64,000 nt of DNA, from NCBI RefSeq assembly GCF_007097395.1, contig NZ_VKDC01000012.1:97789-161788 (forward strand). Direction: 5' to 3'. The notes beneath the pieces are model-generated. The model was not told the DNA's origin and made no database searches. It saw nothing but the letters and a program-made list of their open reading frames with translations. The first letter of the stretch is position 1; every line of letters begins with the position of its first letter. Shown piece after piece: positions 9,606 to 16,826 of this stretch. The position numbers and the translations under genes were made by a program. The stretch comes from Fulvivirga sp. M361 (GTDB lineage: Bacteria > Bacteroidota > Bacteroidia > Cytophagales > Cyclobacteriaceae).

Positions 9606-10090
9606 TAATACTCCACTTTTATTCCACGGTAATACTCCTGATGCTTGTAGTCTTTTCTTAACGGATATCCCTCCCAATCAGCAGGAAGTAATATTCGACG
9701 CAAATCCGGATGCCCTTCAAACGTTATACCGAAGAGATCATACGTTTCCCGCTCATGCCAGTTGGCTGTTTTCCATATGTCTGAGATCGTATCTATCTTT
9801 GCATTTTCTCTATCCAGTATCACCTTAAGCATAAGCTGAAAATCAAAAGGAATAGAGTACAGGTTGTAGGCTACTTCAAATGTATTGGCCTCCACACCGT
9901 TATCAATCCCGCTAATACAAGACAACATATCAAAATAAAGCTTAGAGTCTTCAAAAAGCACCTGACAAACCGATCTTAGATCCGTGTCTGGCACTATTAG
10001 CGCTGTCGGAGATGATTGCTCGTCTATGGTCAGAAATGACGTCTTGTCTAACTTATTCTCCAGTATTTTTATAATATCTTCAAGCTGCAT
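9605..10090 (-). CDS. nuoC: NADH-quinone oxidoreductase subunit C
   Basis: The 30-kDa-type peripheral subunit of complex I, 161 residues. The diagnostic stretch [12 protein letters not shown] followed by [22 protein letters not shown] (residues about 109-145) is intact. It starts 2 nt after nuoB and overlaps nuoD by one base, so B, C and D are one transcript. The short C-terminus (YRGIKVEY) is normal for unfused NuoC. Confidence 0.96.
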   Translation of the reverse strand: MQLEDIIKILENKLDKTSFLTIDEQSSPTALIVPDTDLRSVCQVLFEDSKLYFDMLSCISGIDNGVEANTFEVAYNLYSIPFDFQLMLKVILDRENAKIDTISDIWKTANWHERETYDLFGITFEGHPDLRRILLPADWEGYPLRKDYKHQEYYRGIKVEY

Positions 10091-10092
10091 GT

Positions 10093-10611
10093 TCAGGCCT
10101 TTTCGCTCATCATCTTTTCCAGGGCTTTGGGTGCCATACGCGACTCACTACGTATTTTCTCCTGAAGCTTTAAAAATCCACCTATCAATGCTTCCGGTCT
10201 GGGCGGGCAGCCAGGCACATAAACATCTACGGGTATTATCCGGTCTACCCCTTTGACCACATGATAGCCGTGCTCCCAGTATGGTCCTCCGCAATTCGCA
10301 CAGGATCCCATGGAGATCACATACCTTGGTTCTGGCATTTGTTCATAAAGCCTTCTCAACCTGTCGCCCATTTTAAACGTAACAGTACCCGCTACGATCA
10401 TAACATCTGATCGCCGGGGACTGGCAAAGGGAACTATCCCAAACCGATCTAAATCATAAATAGGTGTTCCGGCTGTCATGAACTCTATGGCACAACAGGC
10501 CAAACCAAACGTCATGGGCCACATCGAAGAGAGGCGGGCCCAATTGATGAAGTCATCCACTTTGGTAATCATTACTCCGCCGCTGTTAAATTGCTTATCC
10601 AATAACCCCAT
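10093..10611 (-). CDS. nuoB: NADH-quinone oxidoreductase subunit B (cluster N2)
   Basis: A 172-residue subunit carrying the terminal 4Fe-4S cluster N2 that passes electrons to the quinone. The ligands are visible: the tandem Cys pair in [10 protein letters not shown] (residues 38-41), Cys in [16 protein letters not shown] and Cys in [14 protein letters not shown]. The length is normal for bacterial NuoB. A gap of 121 bp separates it from nuoA and contains a possible 32-codon gene. Confidence 0.97.
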   Translation of the reverse strand: MGLLDKQFNSGGVMITKVDDFINWARLSSMWPMTFGLACCAIEFMTAGTPIYDLDRFGIVPFASPRRSDVMIVAGTVTFKMGDRLRRLYEQMPEPRYVISMGSCANCGGPYWEHGYHVVKGVDRIIPVDVYVPGCPPRPEALIGGFLKLQEKIRSESRMAPKALEKMMSEKA

Positions 10612-10623
10612 CGTGTATTCTTT

Positions 10624-10722
10624 TCATTTCTTTGCTTTACTTAACTTTCCCCAGTGTAATTCACCAAATTCATCCTTCTGCTGCTCACGTATGTATGAAA
10701 AAATTGGATAGAAAGACTTCAT
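10624..10722 (-). CDS. Possible microprotein between nuoA and nuoB
   Basis: A 32-codon frame starts at an ATG 10 nt after the nuoA stop and ends 12 nt before nuoB, filling the only real gap in the operon. The peptide begins MKSFYPIFSYIREQQKDEF and ends LHWGKLSKAKK. It is soluble, charged and without a membrane segment. The frame also runs on upstream inside nuoA, but the ATG at 10722 is the sensible start. I do not recognise the peptide. The tight fit inside a complex I operon suggests an assembly or regulatory role, or simply spacer sequence. No strong ribosome binding site is visible. Confidence 0.4.
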   Translation of the reverse strand: MKSFYPIFSYIREQQKDEFGELHWGKLSKAKK

Positions 10723-10732
10723 AATCACTAAA

Positions 10733-11209
10733 CTATTTATATCGATCGTTAATTTTCTCATACAATTCTTTGGGCACAGGAGAATTGTATTCCTCTTTTT
10801 TAACAGACGGTTTAGGCCAGTCAAGAAACCCTTTTACCCAAGCATATGCCAGCCCAAGGCCGAGTATAGCGATAAAGATAAACATCTCAGTTAACGCATA
10901 CCTCCCCCACATCCCATTCGTACTTTCTATTAATGATTTGTTGCCAAATATTGTGGCCCATGGGAAAAGAAAAATAATTTCCACCTCAAAAAGTAAAAAG
11001 ACCAATGCAACAAGGTAAAATCTAATGTTGATCCGCCCCCAGGCACTCCCCATGGGTTCTTCACCACTTTCATAAGTGGTCAGCTTTTCTTCGTTAGGTC
11101 GGGAAGGACGGATAATCCAGGAGGTAAGTAACCCTCCACACAAAAAAACCAACCCTCCTACAAAAAAAAGCAGCACTTCTCCAAAGCCTGAAACTGTCAG
11201 TTGCTCCAT
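10733..11209 (-). CDS. nuoA: NADH-quinone oxidoreductase subunit A
   Basis: A 158-residue membrane subunit with three helices: about residues 10-32 ([21 protein letters not shown]), 62-84 ([21 protein letters not shown]) and 104-126 ([21 protein letters not shown]). The conserved loop YESGEEPMG and the acidic [11 protein letters not shown] segment, important for quinone coupling, are present. It is the first gene of nuoABCD. A TATCTTTG -7-like element on the minus strand at 11217-11224 lies so close to the ATG that any transcript from it would be nearly leaderless. Confidence 0.95.
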   Translation of the reverse strand: MEQLTVSGFGEVLLFFVGGLVFLCGGLLTSWIIRPSRPNEEKLTTYESGEEPMGSAWGRINIRFYLVALVFLLFEVEIIFLFPWATIFGNKSLIESTNGMWGRYALTEMFIFIAILGLGLAYAWVKGFLDWPKPSVKKEEYNSPVPKELYEKINDRYK

Positions 11210-11332
11210 ATCTAATCAAAGATAGAAAAAGTACTTTGAGCATGTTAGCCACACTGAATTAATTATAAGTAAAAGCTATCTTACCATTGGAATAAATGAT
11301 CTGGAATATTATCCTTCAAATCCCCTAATGGG

Positions 11333-11340
11333 TACCTTTG
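11333..11340 (+). promoter_or_regulatory. -7 element upstream of dps
   Basis: TACCTTTG matches TAnnTTTG and lies 23 nt before the dps ATG, giving a short leader. No convincing -33 element is seen. Confidence 0.4.
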
Positions 11341-11363
11341 ACTTAAATAAATAATCAGAAGTT

Positions 11364-11804
11364 ATGAATAATCAAGCAATAATTGACCAACTGAATTTGC
11401 TACTGGCAGACTACCAGATCTACTATCAAAACCTGCGTGGCTTCCATTGGAATATACAGGGAAAACACTTCTTCGAACTGCATGCCAAGTTTGAAGAGCT
11501 ATACACCGACTCAGCGGAAAAAATAGATGAAATTGCGGAACGAATCTTAACCATTGAAGGAGTCCCGCTTCATTCCTATGCTGACTATATCGATACCGCC
11601 AATATCGCTGCAAAAAAGAATGTACATGACGGCGAAAAAGCTGTCGGTGCAATTATTGAAAACCTCACTGCGGTATTGGAACTGGAACGCAAAATCAAAG
11701 AAATGGCCGCAGAGGTCAATGACAACGCCACGGAAGATCTTATGTCTGGTTTTATTGACGAACAGGAAAAGACCATGTGGATGATGAAGGCCTGGATGAA
11801 ATAA
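11364..11804 (+). CDS. dps: Dps-family DNA-protecting ferritin
   Basis: A 146-residue mini-ferritin that forms a 12-subunit shell, oxidises Fe(II) with peroxide and protects DNA in starvation. The inter-subunit ferroxidase ligands appear in FHWNIQGKHFFELHAKFEELYTDSAEKIDEIAERI (residues 27-61), with the His, Asp and Glu positions of the family present. The C-terminus ends QEKTMWMMKAWMK without a long basic tail, so DNA protection is probably by iron oxidation rather than strong DNA binding. It is a single gene with its own promoter. Confidence 0.95.
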   Translation: MNNQAIIDQLNLLLADYQIYYQNLRGFHWNIQGKHFFELHAKFEELYTDSAEKIDEIAERILTIEGVPLHSYADYIDTANIAAKKNVHDGEKAVGAIIENLTAVLELERKIKEMAAEVNDNATEDLMSGFIDEQEKTMWMMKAWMK

Positions 11805-11868
11805 ACCAAGGGCCTTTTTCAGCAACAAACAAGGCCCCTTTATAACTAACTATAATATTGTGTTAGGT

Positions 11869-12366
11869 TTATTCGGGCCTTTTCTTTCTTTTATGTCTGG
11901 CGTGCCTGAGGCGTTGCATTCTGTTGACGACTTTTAACATGACACTGTCGAACTTAGGTTTTTGAACCTCATTACACACACTGCGTAATTTCCTTAAATG
12001 CTGAAAGTTATACCTTTCTAATTCAGCCTGTTTAGTAACTACCGCACGGATCAATTCTTCCACGGCTGCCGTATCAGGTTCTTCTGCCAATAATCGGGTT
12101 AGTGCTACACGGGCACTATGCATATCCTGTGTCAACGTTTGTATAGATTTAAAATGTTCGCGCCGGGCGCCCTTAAAAAACCTGATCTGTTCTTCGTTAA
12201 GGTTTAATTCTTTTCGCAGGTAACGTTCTACCCTAAATTCATCGGATAAGTTGACGTGATCTTTTTTAATCGATCTTGAAAACCAAAGAAATGATAAGGT
12301 GATCAGATTAATGACAATCAGTACTGCCACCGTGAATACCCACCTTTTATTATTTATTTTTCTCAT
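11869..12366 (-). CDS. Membrane-anchored Spy/CpxP-like periplasmic stress protein
   Basis: A 165-residue protein with one N-terminal membrane anchor (residues about 9-30, WVFTVAVLIVINLITLSFLWF) and an extracytoplasmic all-helical domain. The domain has a LNLNEEQIRFFKGARREHFKSIQ segment, which resembles the LTxxQ repeat of Spy/CpxP and heavy-metal sensor (CnrX-like) proteins, and a very basic tail. It is the last gene of the sigma operon and overlaps the anti-sigma-like gene by 4 nt. Its role is probably to sense or buffer misfolded protein or metal in the periplasm and feed back on the sigma factor. Confidence 0.65.
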   Translation of the reverse strand: MRKINNKRWVFTVAVLIVINLITLSFLWFSRSIKKDHVNLSDEFRVERYLRKELNLNEEQIRFFKGARREHFKSIQTLTQDMHSARVALTRLLAEEPDTAAVEELIRAVVTKQAELERYNFQHLRKLRSVCNEVQKPKFDSVMLKVVNRMQRLRHARHKRKKRPE

Positions 12367-12671
12367 TCTACAAGTTCGTTAGTATAAATCGAAGTCCACT
12401 CCATATTATATTCGGAGGCCAGTTGCGCTACATTATCGGTGTTATCCTCTTCCTGGTTCATCGAAAAATTGAGATAAGTAAAAACGTTAAAAATAGTAAT
12501 GATACACAAACTTGCCAGGCCCCACTTTAATTTGAAAACAGGCTGTTCCGATACCTCCATCCTGGCTCTTAACTTTGAGTAGAAATAAGAACCTGCTTCC
12601 AATCGATCGACCTGATCTACACTAGCCAGTGTTTTCTCCACTTCATTTTTGAAACTTTCTTCCATAATCAA
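12363..12671 (-). CDS. Small single-pass membrane protein, probable anti-sigma factor
   Basis: A 102-residue protein with a cytoplasmic N-terminal part (ESFKNEVEKTLASVDQVDRLEAGSYFYSKLRARM), one membrane helix (residues about 48-70, LKWGLASLCIITIFNVFTYL) and a short acidic periplasmic tail. It is encoded immediately after an ECF sigma factor with a 4-nt overlap. The position and topology match small anti-sigma proteins in Bacteroidota, but no zinc-binding anti-sigma motif is visible. The function is inferred from gene order. Confidence 0.55.
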   Translation of the reverse strand: MIMEESFKNEVEKTLASVDQVDRLEAGSYFYSKLRARMEVSEQPVFKLKWGLASLCIITIFNVFTYLNFSMNQEEDNTDNVAQLASEYNMEWTSIYTNELVE

Positions 12672-13264
12672 TCTTTTTCGCTTTTATAATATTCCCTTAA
12701 ACTCTTCCTCAGATTCATTTTAGCCCGGTGCATTAATGATTCCACAGATGAAACAGTAGTTTCCATAATTTTTGCTGCTTCGGCATAGCTTTGCCCTTCT
12801 ACTTTATGCAATAAGAAAACAGTACGCTGCTTTTCCGGTAACTCATCTATCTTGGAAAACAGTAACGTCACTCTCTCTTTGTTTTCAAGTTTTACCCCAG
12901 GATGCATCTCATCCCGATGATACCGGGCCACGTACTCTTCCTTTCCGAATAGAGAATATACGAACGCCCATCTTTTGTTGCGATTGAGCCTCCGTATATA
13001 TTCAAGAGACTTATTCACTGTGATACGATATATCCAGGTACCCAGTCCGGATCGCTCCCGGAAGTTACCGATGGACTGATAAACCTCAATAAAAACTTCC
13101 TGTGCTAAATCTTCTGCCTCAGACCGGCTTCTGAGATAACTATAACATAAATTGTAAACCTTGTTTTGATAATATGTCACCAGCGTTTTGAAGGCATCTT
13201 CATTGTGTTTCTTCAATTGATTAACTAGATCATCTTCTTTCAACCCTGGTGACGTCAGTTGCAC
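12668..13264 (-). CDS. ECF-type RNA polymerase sigma factor
   Basis: A 198-residue sigma-70-family factor. Region 2 (residues about 26-95) has YYQNKVYNLCYSYLRSRSEAEDLAQEVFIEVYQSI and GTWIYRITVNKSLEYIRR. Region 4 (residues about 136-190) has IDELPEKQRTVFLLHKVEGQSYAEAAKIMETTVSSVESLMHRAK. It lies between a Spy-like gene (1 nt away) and an anti-sigma-like gene (overlapping), so it probably controls an envelope-stress response and its own operon. Confidence 0.92.
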   Translation of the reverse strand: MQLTSPGLKEDDLVNQLKKHNEDAFKTLVTYYQNKVYNLCYSYLRSRSEAEDLAQEVFIEVYQSIGNFRERSGLGTWIYRITVNKSLEYIRRLNRNKRWAFVYSLFGKEEYVARYHRDEMHPGVKLENKERVTLLFSKIDELPEKQRTVFLLHKVEGQSYAEAAKIMETTVSSVESLMHRAKMNLRKSLREYYKSEKD

Positions 13265-13265
13265 G

Positions 13266-13742
13266 TTATTTATCGCCTCTTTGTCCCATTGATCGTTTCA
13301 TTCTTTTGTGACCAGTCATTCTACCAGCATGACTATCAAAAAACAGGCGCTGCTCTTCCGTTAATTCAGCTCTTACTTTTTGACGATGTGCTACTGCTAC
13401 CTTCATCATTCGGATTTTTATCACACCCATCTCGTCAACCAGTTTGTTAAGATCATTCAAATTGGTTTTTTCAGTGGTAGAAAGGGTGTTGAGTCTGGCC
13501 TCTTTTTCACGTAGCTGGTTTCTCAAAGGAAGCATTTGCTTCTGCATATCCACTCTCAAATCATTCAGCTTTTCTTTTTGAGTATCTGTCAGATCGGGTA
13601 TTTGGTCTAATAGTGCACCTCTCCGTGAAACATTATCTCTCATTCCCCGGCCCCTCTCATGCTGCTGAGCATAAGTAGTTGTAAATGCCGATATCATGAT
13701 AAATAATATGGCACCCGTCATTAATAATTTTGAGTTTTTCAT
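13266..13742 (-). CDS. Secreted Spy/CpxP-like LTxxQ protein
   Basis: A 158-residue periplasmic protein with a signal peptide (residues 1-25, ending TTTYA). It has two LTxxQ-type motifs (DLTDTQKEKLNDL at about 51 and ELTEEQRLFFDSH at about 128) separated by a basic helix rich in Arg, Gln and Met. This is the Spy/CpxP chaperone-like fold. It is the first gene of the four-gene run Spy-like, sigma, anti-sigma-like, CpxP-like. Both ends of the operon therefore encode LTxxQ-type proteins around the sigma pair. Confidence 0.75.
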   Translation of the reverse strand: MKNSKLLMTGAILFIMISAFTTTYAQQHERGRGMRDNVSRRGALLDQIPDLTDTQKEKLNDLRVDMQKQMLPLRNQLREKEARLNTLSTTEKTNLNDLNKLVDEMGVIKIRMMKVAVAHRQKVRAELTEEQRLFFDSHAGRMTGHKRMKRSMGQRGDK

Positions 13743-13803
13743 AACATTATTTATTTAGTTCAATGTTTTGGATGCCATCCAACTGAAAAACTTGCGGCTA
13801 CAA

Positions 13804-14277
13804 CTAAAATAAAACTGAAAAATAGTAGTAGCACATAAACAGGCAGGCGATTAACTTTATTAAACTACCCAATAAAAACCCAACAAAAGAGCCCCAGGCA
13901 GCCTTAAGCGCTTGTTTTGAATTTTTACCTGCCACATACTCACCGATCAACGCACCTAACAAAGGTCCCACGATAATTCCTACCGGGCTGAAAAACAGGC
14001 CAATGATCAATCCTGCGAAAGTGCCTATCACCCCCAAACGGCTCCCTCCATACTTCTTTGTACCATATGCCGGGATGATATAATCCAACACGGTCACTGC
14101 AATAGTGATGAGCAGCCAAATGACCATGAATTTAGTGGAGAAAGGCGCTTCCGAACGCAACTGTAGCAGTAACAACCCGGTATACGTGATCGGCGGACCG
14201 GGAAGTATTGGAAGAAAACAGCCTATGATGCCTACCAGCATTAAAATTCCCACAATAACAAACAATACAATATCCAT
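13804..14277 (-). CDS. DUF456 family membrane protein
   Basis: A 157-residue, very hydrophobic protein with about five membrane segments. It shows the DUF456 pattern: an N-terminal helix with GCFLPILPGPP, IPAYGTKKYGGSRLGVIGT, and the glycine-rich helix FFSPVGIIVGPLLGALIGEYVAG. The family has no established function. It is divergent from the HEAT-like gene, with 20 bp between starts. Confidence 0.85.
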   Translation of the reverse strand: MDIVLFVIVGILMLVGIIGCFLPILPGPPITYTGLLLLQLRSEAPFSTKFMVIWLLITIAVTVLDYIIPAYGTKKYGGSRLGVIGTFAGLIIGLFFSPVGIIVGPLLGALIGEYVAGKNSKQALKAAWGSFVGFLLGSLIKLIACLFMCYYYFSVLF

Positions 14278-14297
14278 ACTTCTACTATATTAGGACA

Positions 14298-14816
14298 GTG
14301 GACATCAAAAAAGAAATTCTTAAGGAACATTCCAAACAGCAGGTTGTTAAAATCGCCAATTATATAGCAGACGATAAAGAGCGGTTTGAGGAATTATTAG
14401 ACCTTCTATTAGATCAGGAATATAGGATAAGCCAGCGGGCGGCCTGGGTAATGAGTCATTGTGTTGACACCCATCAGCACCTGATAGTACCGCATTTAAA
14501 AAAGGTAATTTCAAATCTTAGAGGCCCTATACCTGTAGCTGTTACCCGAAATACATTGAGAATACTTCAATTCATTGAAATTCCCAATGAGCTACTAGGT
14601 GAAATGGCAGATATTGGCTTTAAGATCATGGAATCTGGCAATCAACCTATAGCTGTAAAAGTTTTCGCCATGACTGTACTGGCTAATATTTGTGAACAAG
14701 AACCGGAACTCAAAAATGAACTGGCACTCTTAATCGAAGACCAGATGCCCTACGGATCCGCTGGATTTAAAAATCGAGGGGGAAAGATCCTAAAAAAACT
14801 CAGAAGCCGGGCTTAA
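14298..14816 (+). CDS. HEAT-repeat-like helical protein
   Basis: A 172-residue soluble protein starting at GTG (14298) behind TAGGACA. It is built of paired helices: LDLLLDQEYRISQRAAWVMSHCV, HLIVPHLKKVISNL, PVAVTRNTLRILQFIEIP and PIAVKVFAMTVLANICEQEPEL. This matches the HEAT/Armadillo-like proteins often annotated as DNA alkylation repair-like or adaptin-like in Bacteroidota. No catalytic residues are apparent. It overlaps the convergent gene by 4 nt. Confidence 0.55.
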   Translation: MDIKKEILKEHSKQQVVKIANYIADDKERFEELLDLLLDQEYRISQRAAWVMSHCVDTHQHLIVPHLKKVISNLRGPIPVAVTRNTLRILQFIEIPNELLGEMADIGFKIMESGNQPIAVKVFAMTVLANICEQEPELKNELALLIEDQMPYGSAGFKNRGGKILKKLRSRA

Positions 14817-16144
14817 TTCACCTGCTGCTCGGTCATGTTAAAACCAAGCTCTGCGAGCTCCTGTAAAATAGGATCATAAATCTCCTTTTTTATAGGGATT
14901 TGAACACCTGGTTGATCAATCTTGCCTTCCATTATAAGCCGGGCGGCAATTCCCGCCGGTAAACCTACTGTCTTGGACATAGCAGTACTACGTGAATCAT
15001 CTCCTACAGCAATCAATGTACTGTTAATCTCTTTTTGAACACCGTTTTCAAGGTAAATAAATTTGTGCCACATAACAATCATATCTTTATCCTCTTCCTT
15101 CAGCGTCCATTTCTTCTTCAGGATGTGTTCAAGTAATTGCGCAGGAGTGCCATTATCTAACCCTATTTTGGTATCATCAAACATGCCTGCCCATTTTAGC
15201 CGATACATTTCCGGGCCATCCAGATCTACTCCCATGTAATGCGCCAGTTTTAACTCTACAGAATCAGAAGGGTTGTATGACAGGAATGAGTTAATGAAAT
15301 CCCTGTGTGTCATATCACCCACAGCTTCCATCTCATAAGTATCATCTGTAGCGCCTAGCTGAACAAAAATATTCCAGGCACGACAAAAACCCGGTCTCCT
15401 GAAAGTCCCACGATACATAGTTTTAATATCACGAAGTCCATATACGTCAAGGTATTTTAAAGAATCACGGTTAGCGTATCCTTCGAAATAGCCATAACCT
15501 GGTATATGGACCTGCTCCGTTCTACGAAAAAGTCTGTGATATGGAATGTATTTGGACTTTTCTTCCTGTATGAATTTAACAATACCCTGACCTGCCAATA
15601 CCACGTTTCTTGGGTTCCAGGTAAATTTATACTCCCAGGGATTTTCCTGATCTGCATCTGGCGCCAACAATCCTCCGGTAAATGTCTCGAAACCGATAAG
15701 CTGTGAACCTGCGTGCCTGATCTTATCAATCACCTTCATCGCCGACATATGGTCAATACCCGGGTCCAACCCACATTCATTCAATAAGGTCACTCCTTTT
15801 TTCCTGGCATCTGCATCAAGTGCACGCATCTCATCGCTCACATAGGAGGCCGTGACAAGGTTAACACTATGTTGCACACACAAGGTAGCTACCAAAGGAT
15901 GAAAACGTGCCGGCAACATAGAAATTACAATGCCGGCCCGGGCAATTTCCTGCTCCCGTTGGCTTTCATTATGGATATCAAACTGAAATGCTTCACCAGA
16001 AGACTGTGGCGGGCACTTCTCTCGGGCCGACTCCAATGAATAATCTCCGATTCTCACTTTCCAGCCATCACTGGCATGGCCTAACAGATAGGTTATCAAA
16101 GAGGTAGCAGACCTTCCGGCCCCAAGAACAAGGATTGTTTTCAT
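14813..16144 (-). CDS. Saccharopine dehydrogenase / lysine-ketoglutarate reductase-like oxidoreductase
   Basis: This enzyme has an N-terminal Rossmann fold (MKTILVLGAGRSATSLITYL) and the C-terminal saccharopine dehydrogenase domain, with NECGLDPGIDHMSAMKVID and YGLRDIKTMYRGTFRRPGFC. Such proteins reversibly join lysine or related amines to 2-oxoacids; in Bacteroidota some may act in carboxynorspermidine or lysine metabolism. The frame is open 20 codons further upstream, but the ATG at 16144 begins exactly at the nucleotide-binding strand and is preferred (443 residues). The exact substrate cannot be assigned. Confidence 0.82.
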   Translation of the reverse strand: MKTILVLGAGRSATSLITYLLGHASDGWKVRIGDYSLESAREKCPPQSSGEAFQFDIHNESQREQEIARAGIVISMLPARFHPLVATLCVQHSVNLVTASYVSDEMRALDADARKKGVTLLNECGLDPGIDHMSAMKVIDKIRHAGSQLIGFETFTGGLLAPDADQENPWEYKFTWNPRNVVLAGQGIVKFIQEEKSKYIPYHRLFRRTEQVHIPGYGYFEGYANRDSLKYLDVYGLRDIKTMYRGTFRRPGFCRAWNIFVQLGATDDTYEMEAVGDMTHRDFINSFLSYNPSDSVELKLAHYMGVDLDGPEMYRLKWAGMFDDTKIGLDNGTPAQLLEHILKKKWTLKEEDKDMIVMWHKFIYLENGVQKEINSTLIAVGDDSRSTAMSKTVGLPAGIAARLIMEGKIDQPGVQIPIKKEIYDPILQELAELGFNMTEQQVN

Positions 16145-16283
16145 ATGATCCAAATGTATATCAAGGGCGACCAAGATAAAAGATTTGTCAAGCTTATTTG
16201 GCAATAATCATACATAATATTTTGATGCCCGATATCTAGTGTTATATTGCAATTATTTGACAATAAATGGATGTTAAAAGTCT

Positions 16284-16748
16284 ATGGAAGGTTTTAATAC
16301 CTACACAAATGAAGGCACTCTCGATCCATATTTTTTAAAATTGATCAACCGTGCAAGAAGTGTTACTAATTCAAGTTATTCCCCCTATTCCAATTATCGC
16401 GTAGGCGCAGCTTTGTTACTGGAAAATGGACAAATTTTAACAGGATCAAATCAGGAGAATGCATCATACCCTGCCGGTTTATGTGCGGAAAGAGTAGCCT
16501 TATTTTATGCTGCTTCATCGTATCCTGATCAGGTGATCAAAGCTGTAGCTGTTGTGGCAAGAAGCGCCAGGGAAACAGAATTTAAGCCTGTATCTCCTTG
16601 TGGAATCTGCCGGCAAGTGGTTTTGGAGTATGAAATGAAACAAGGTGTTCCAATTCAATTGATTTTTCAAACACAAGACAAGCAGTGGATCATCACTAAA
16701 AATAGCAGGGTATTACTTCCCTTTTGCTTTGATAGAGATAATCTGTAG
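16284..16748 (+). CDS. cdd: Cytidine deaminase
   Basis: A 154-residue enzyme of the homotetrameric CDA type, which hydrolyses cytidine and deoxycytidine to uridines for pyrimidine salvage. The zinc site is complete: LCAERVAL (Cys plus catalytic Glu, residues about 71-78) and PCGICRQV (two Cys, residues about 107-114). SYSPYSNYRVGAAL near residue 33 is the substrate-binding segment. It precedes the signalling cluster on the same strand, but 78 bp separate them and the function is unrelated. Confidence 0.93.
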   Translation: MEGFNTYTNEGTLDPYFLKLINRARSVTNSSYSPYSNYRVGAALLLENGQILTGSNQENASYPAGLCAERVALFYAASSYPDQVIKAVAVVARSARETEFKPVSPCGICRQVVLEYEMKQGVPIQLIFQTQDKQWIITKNSRVLLPFCFDRDNL

Positions 16749-16826
16749 GCACATCTATTAAGAGTATAATATTTAACAATAAATTGTAATTTAGTCCATC
16801 TCGGTCTTTAGTATTCAGGCGTTAAT

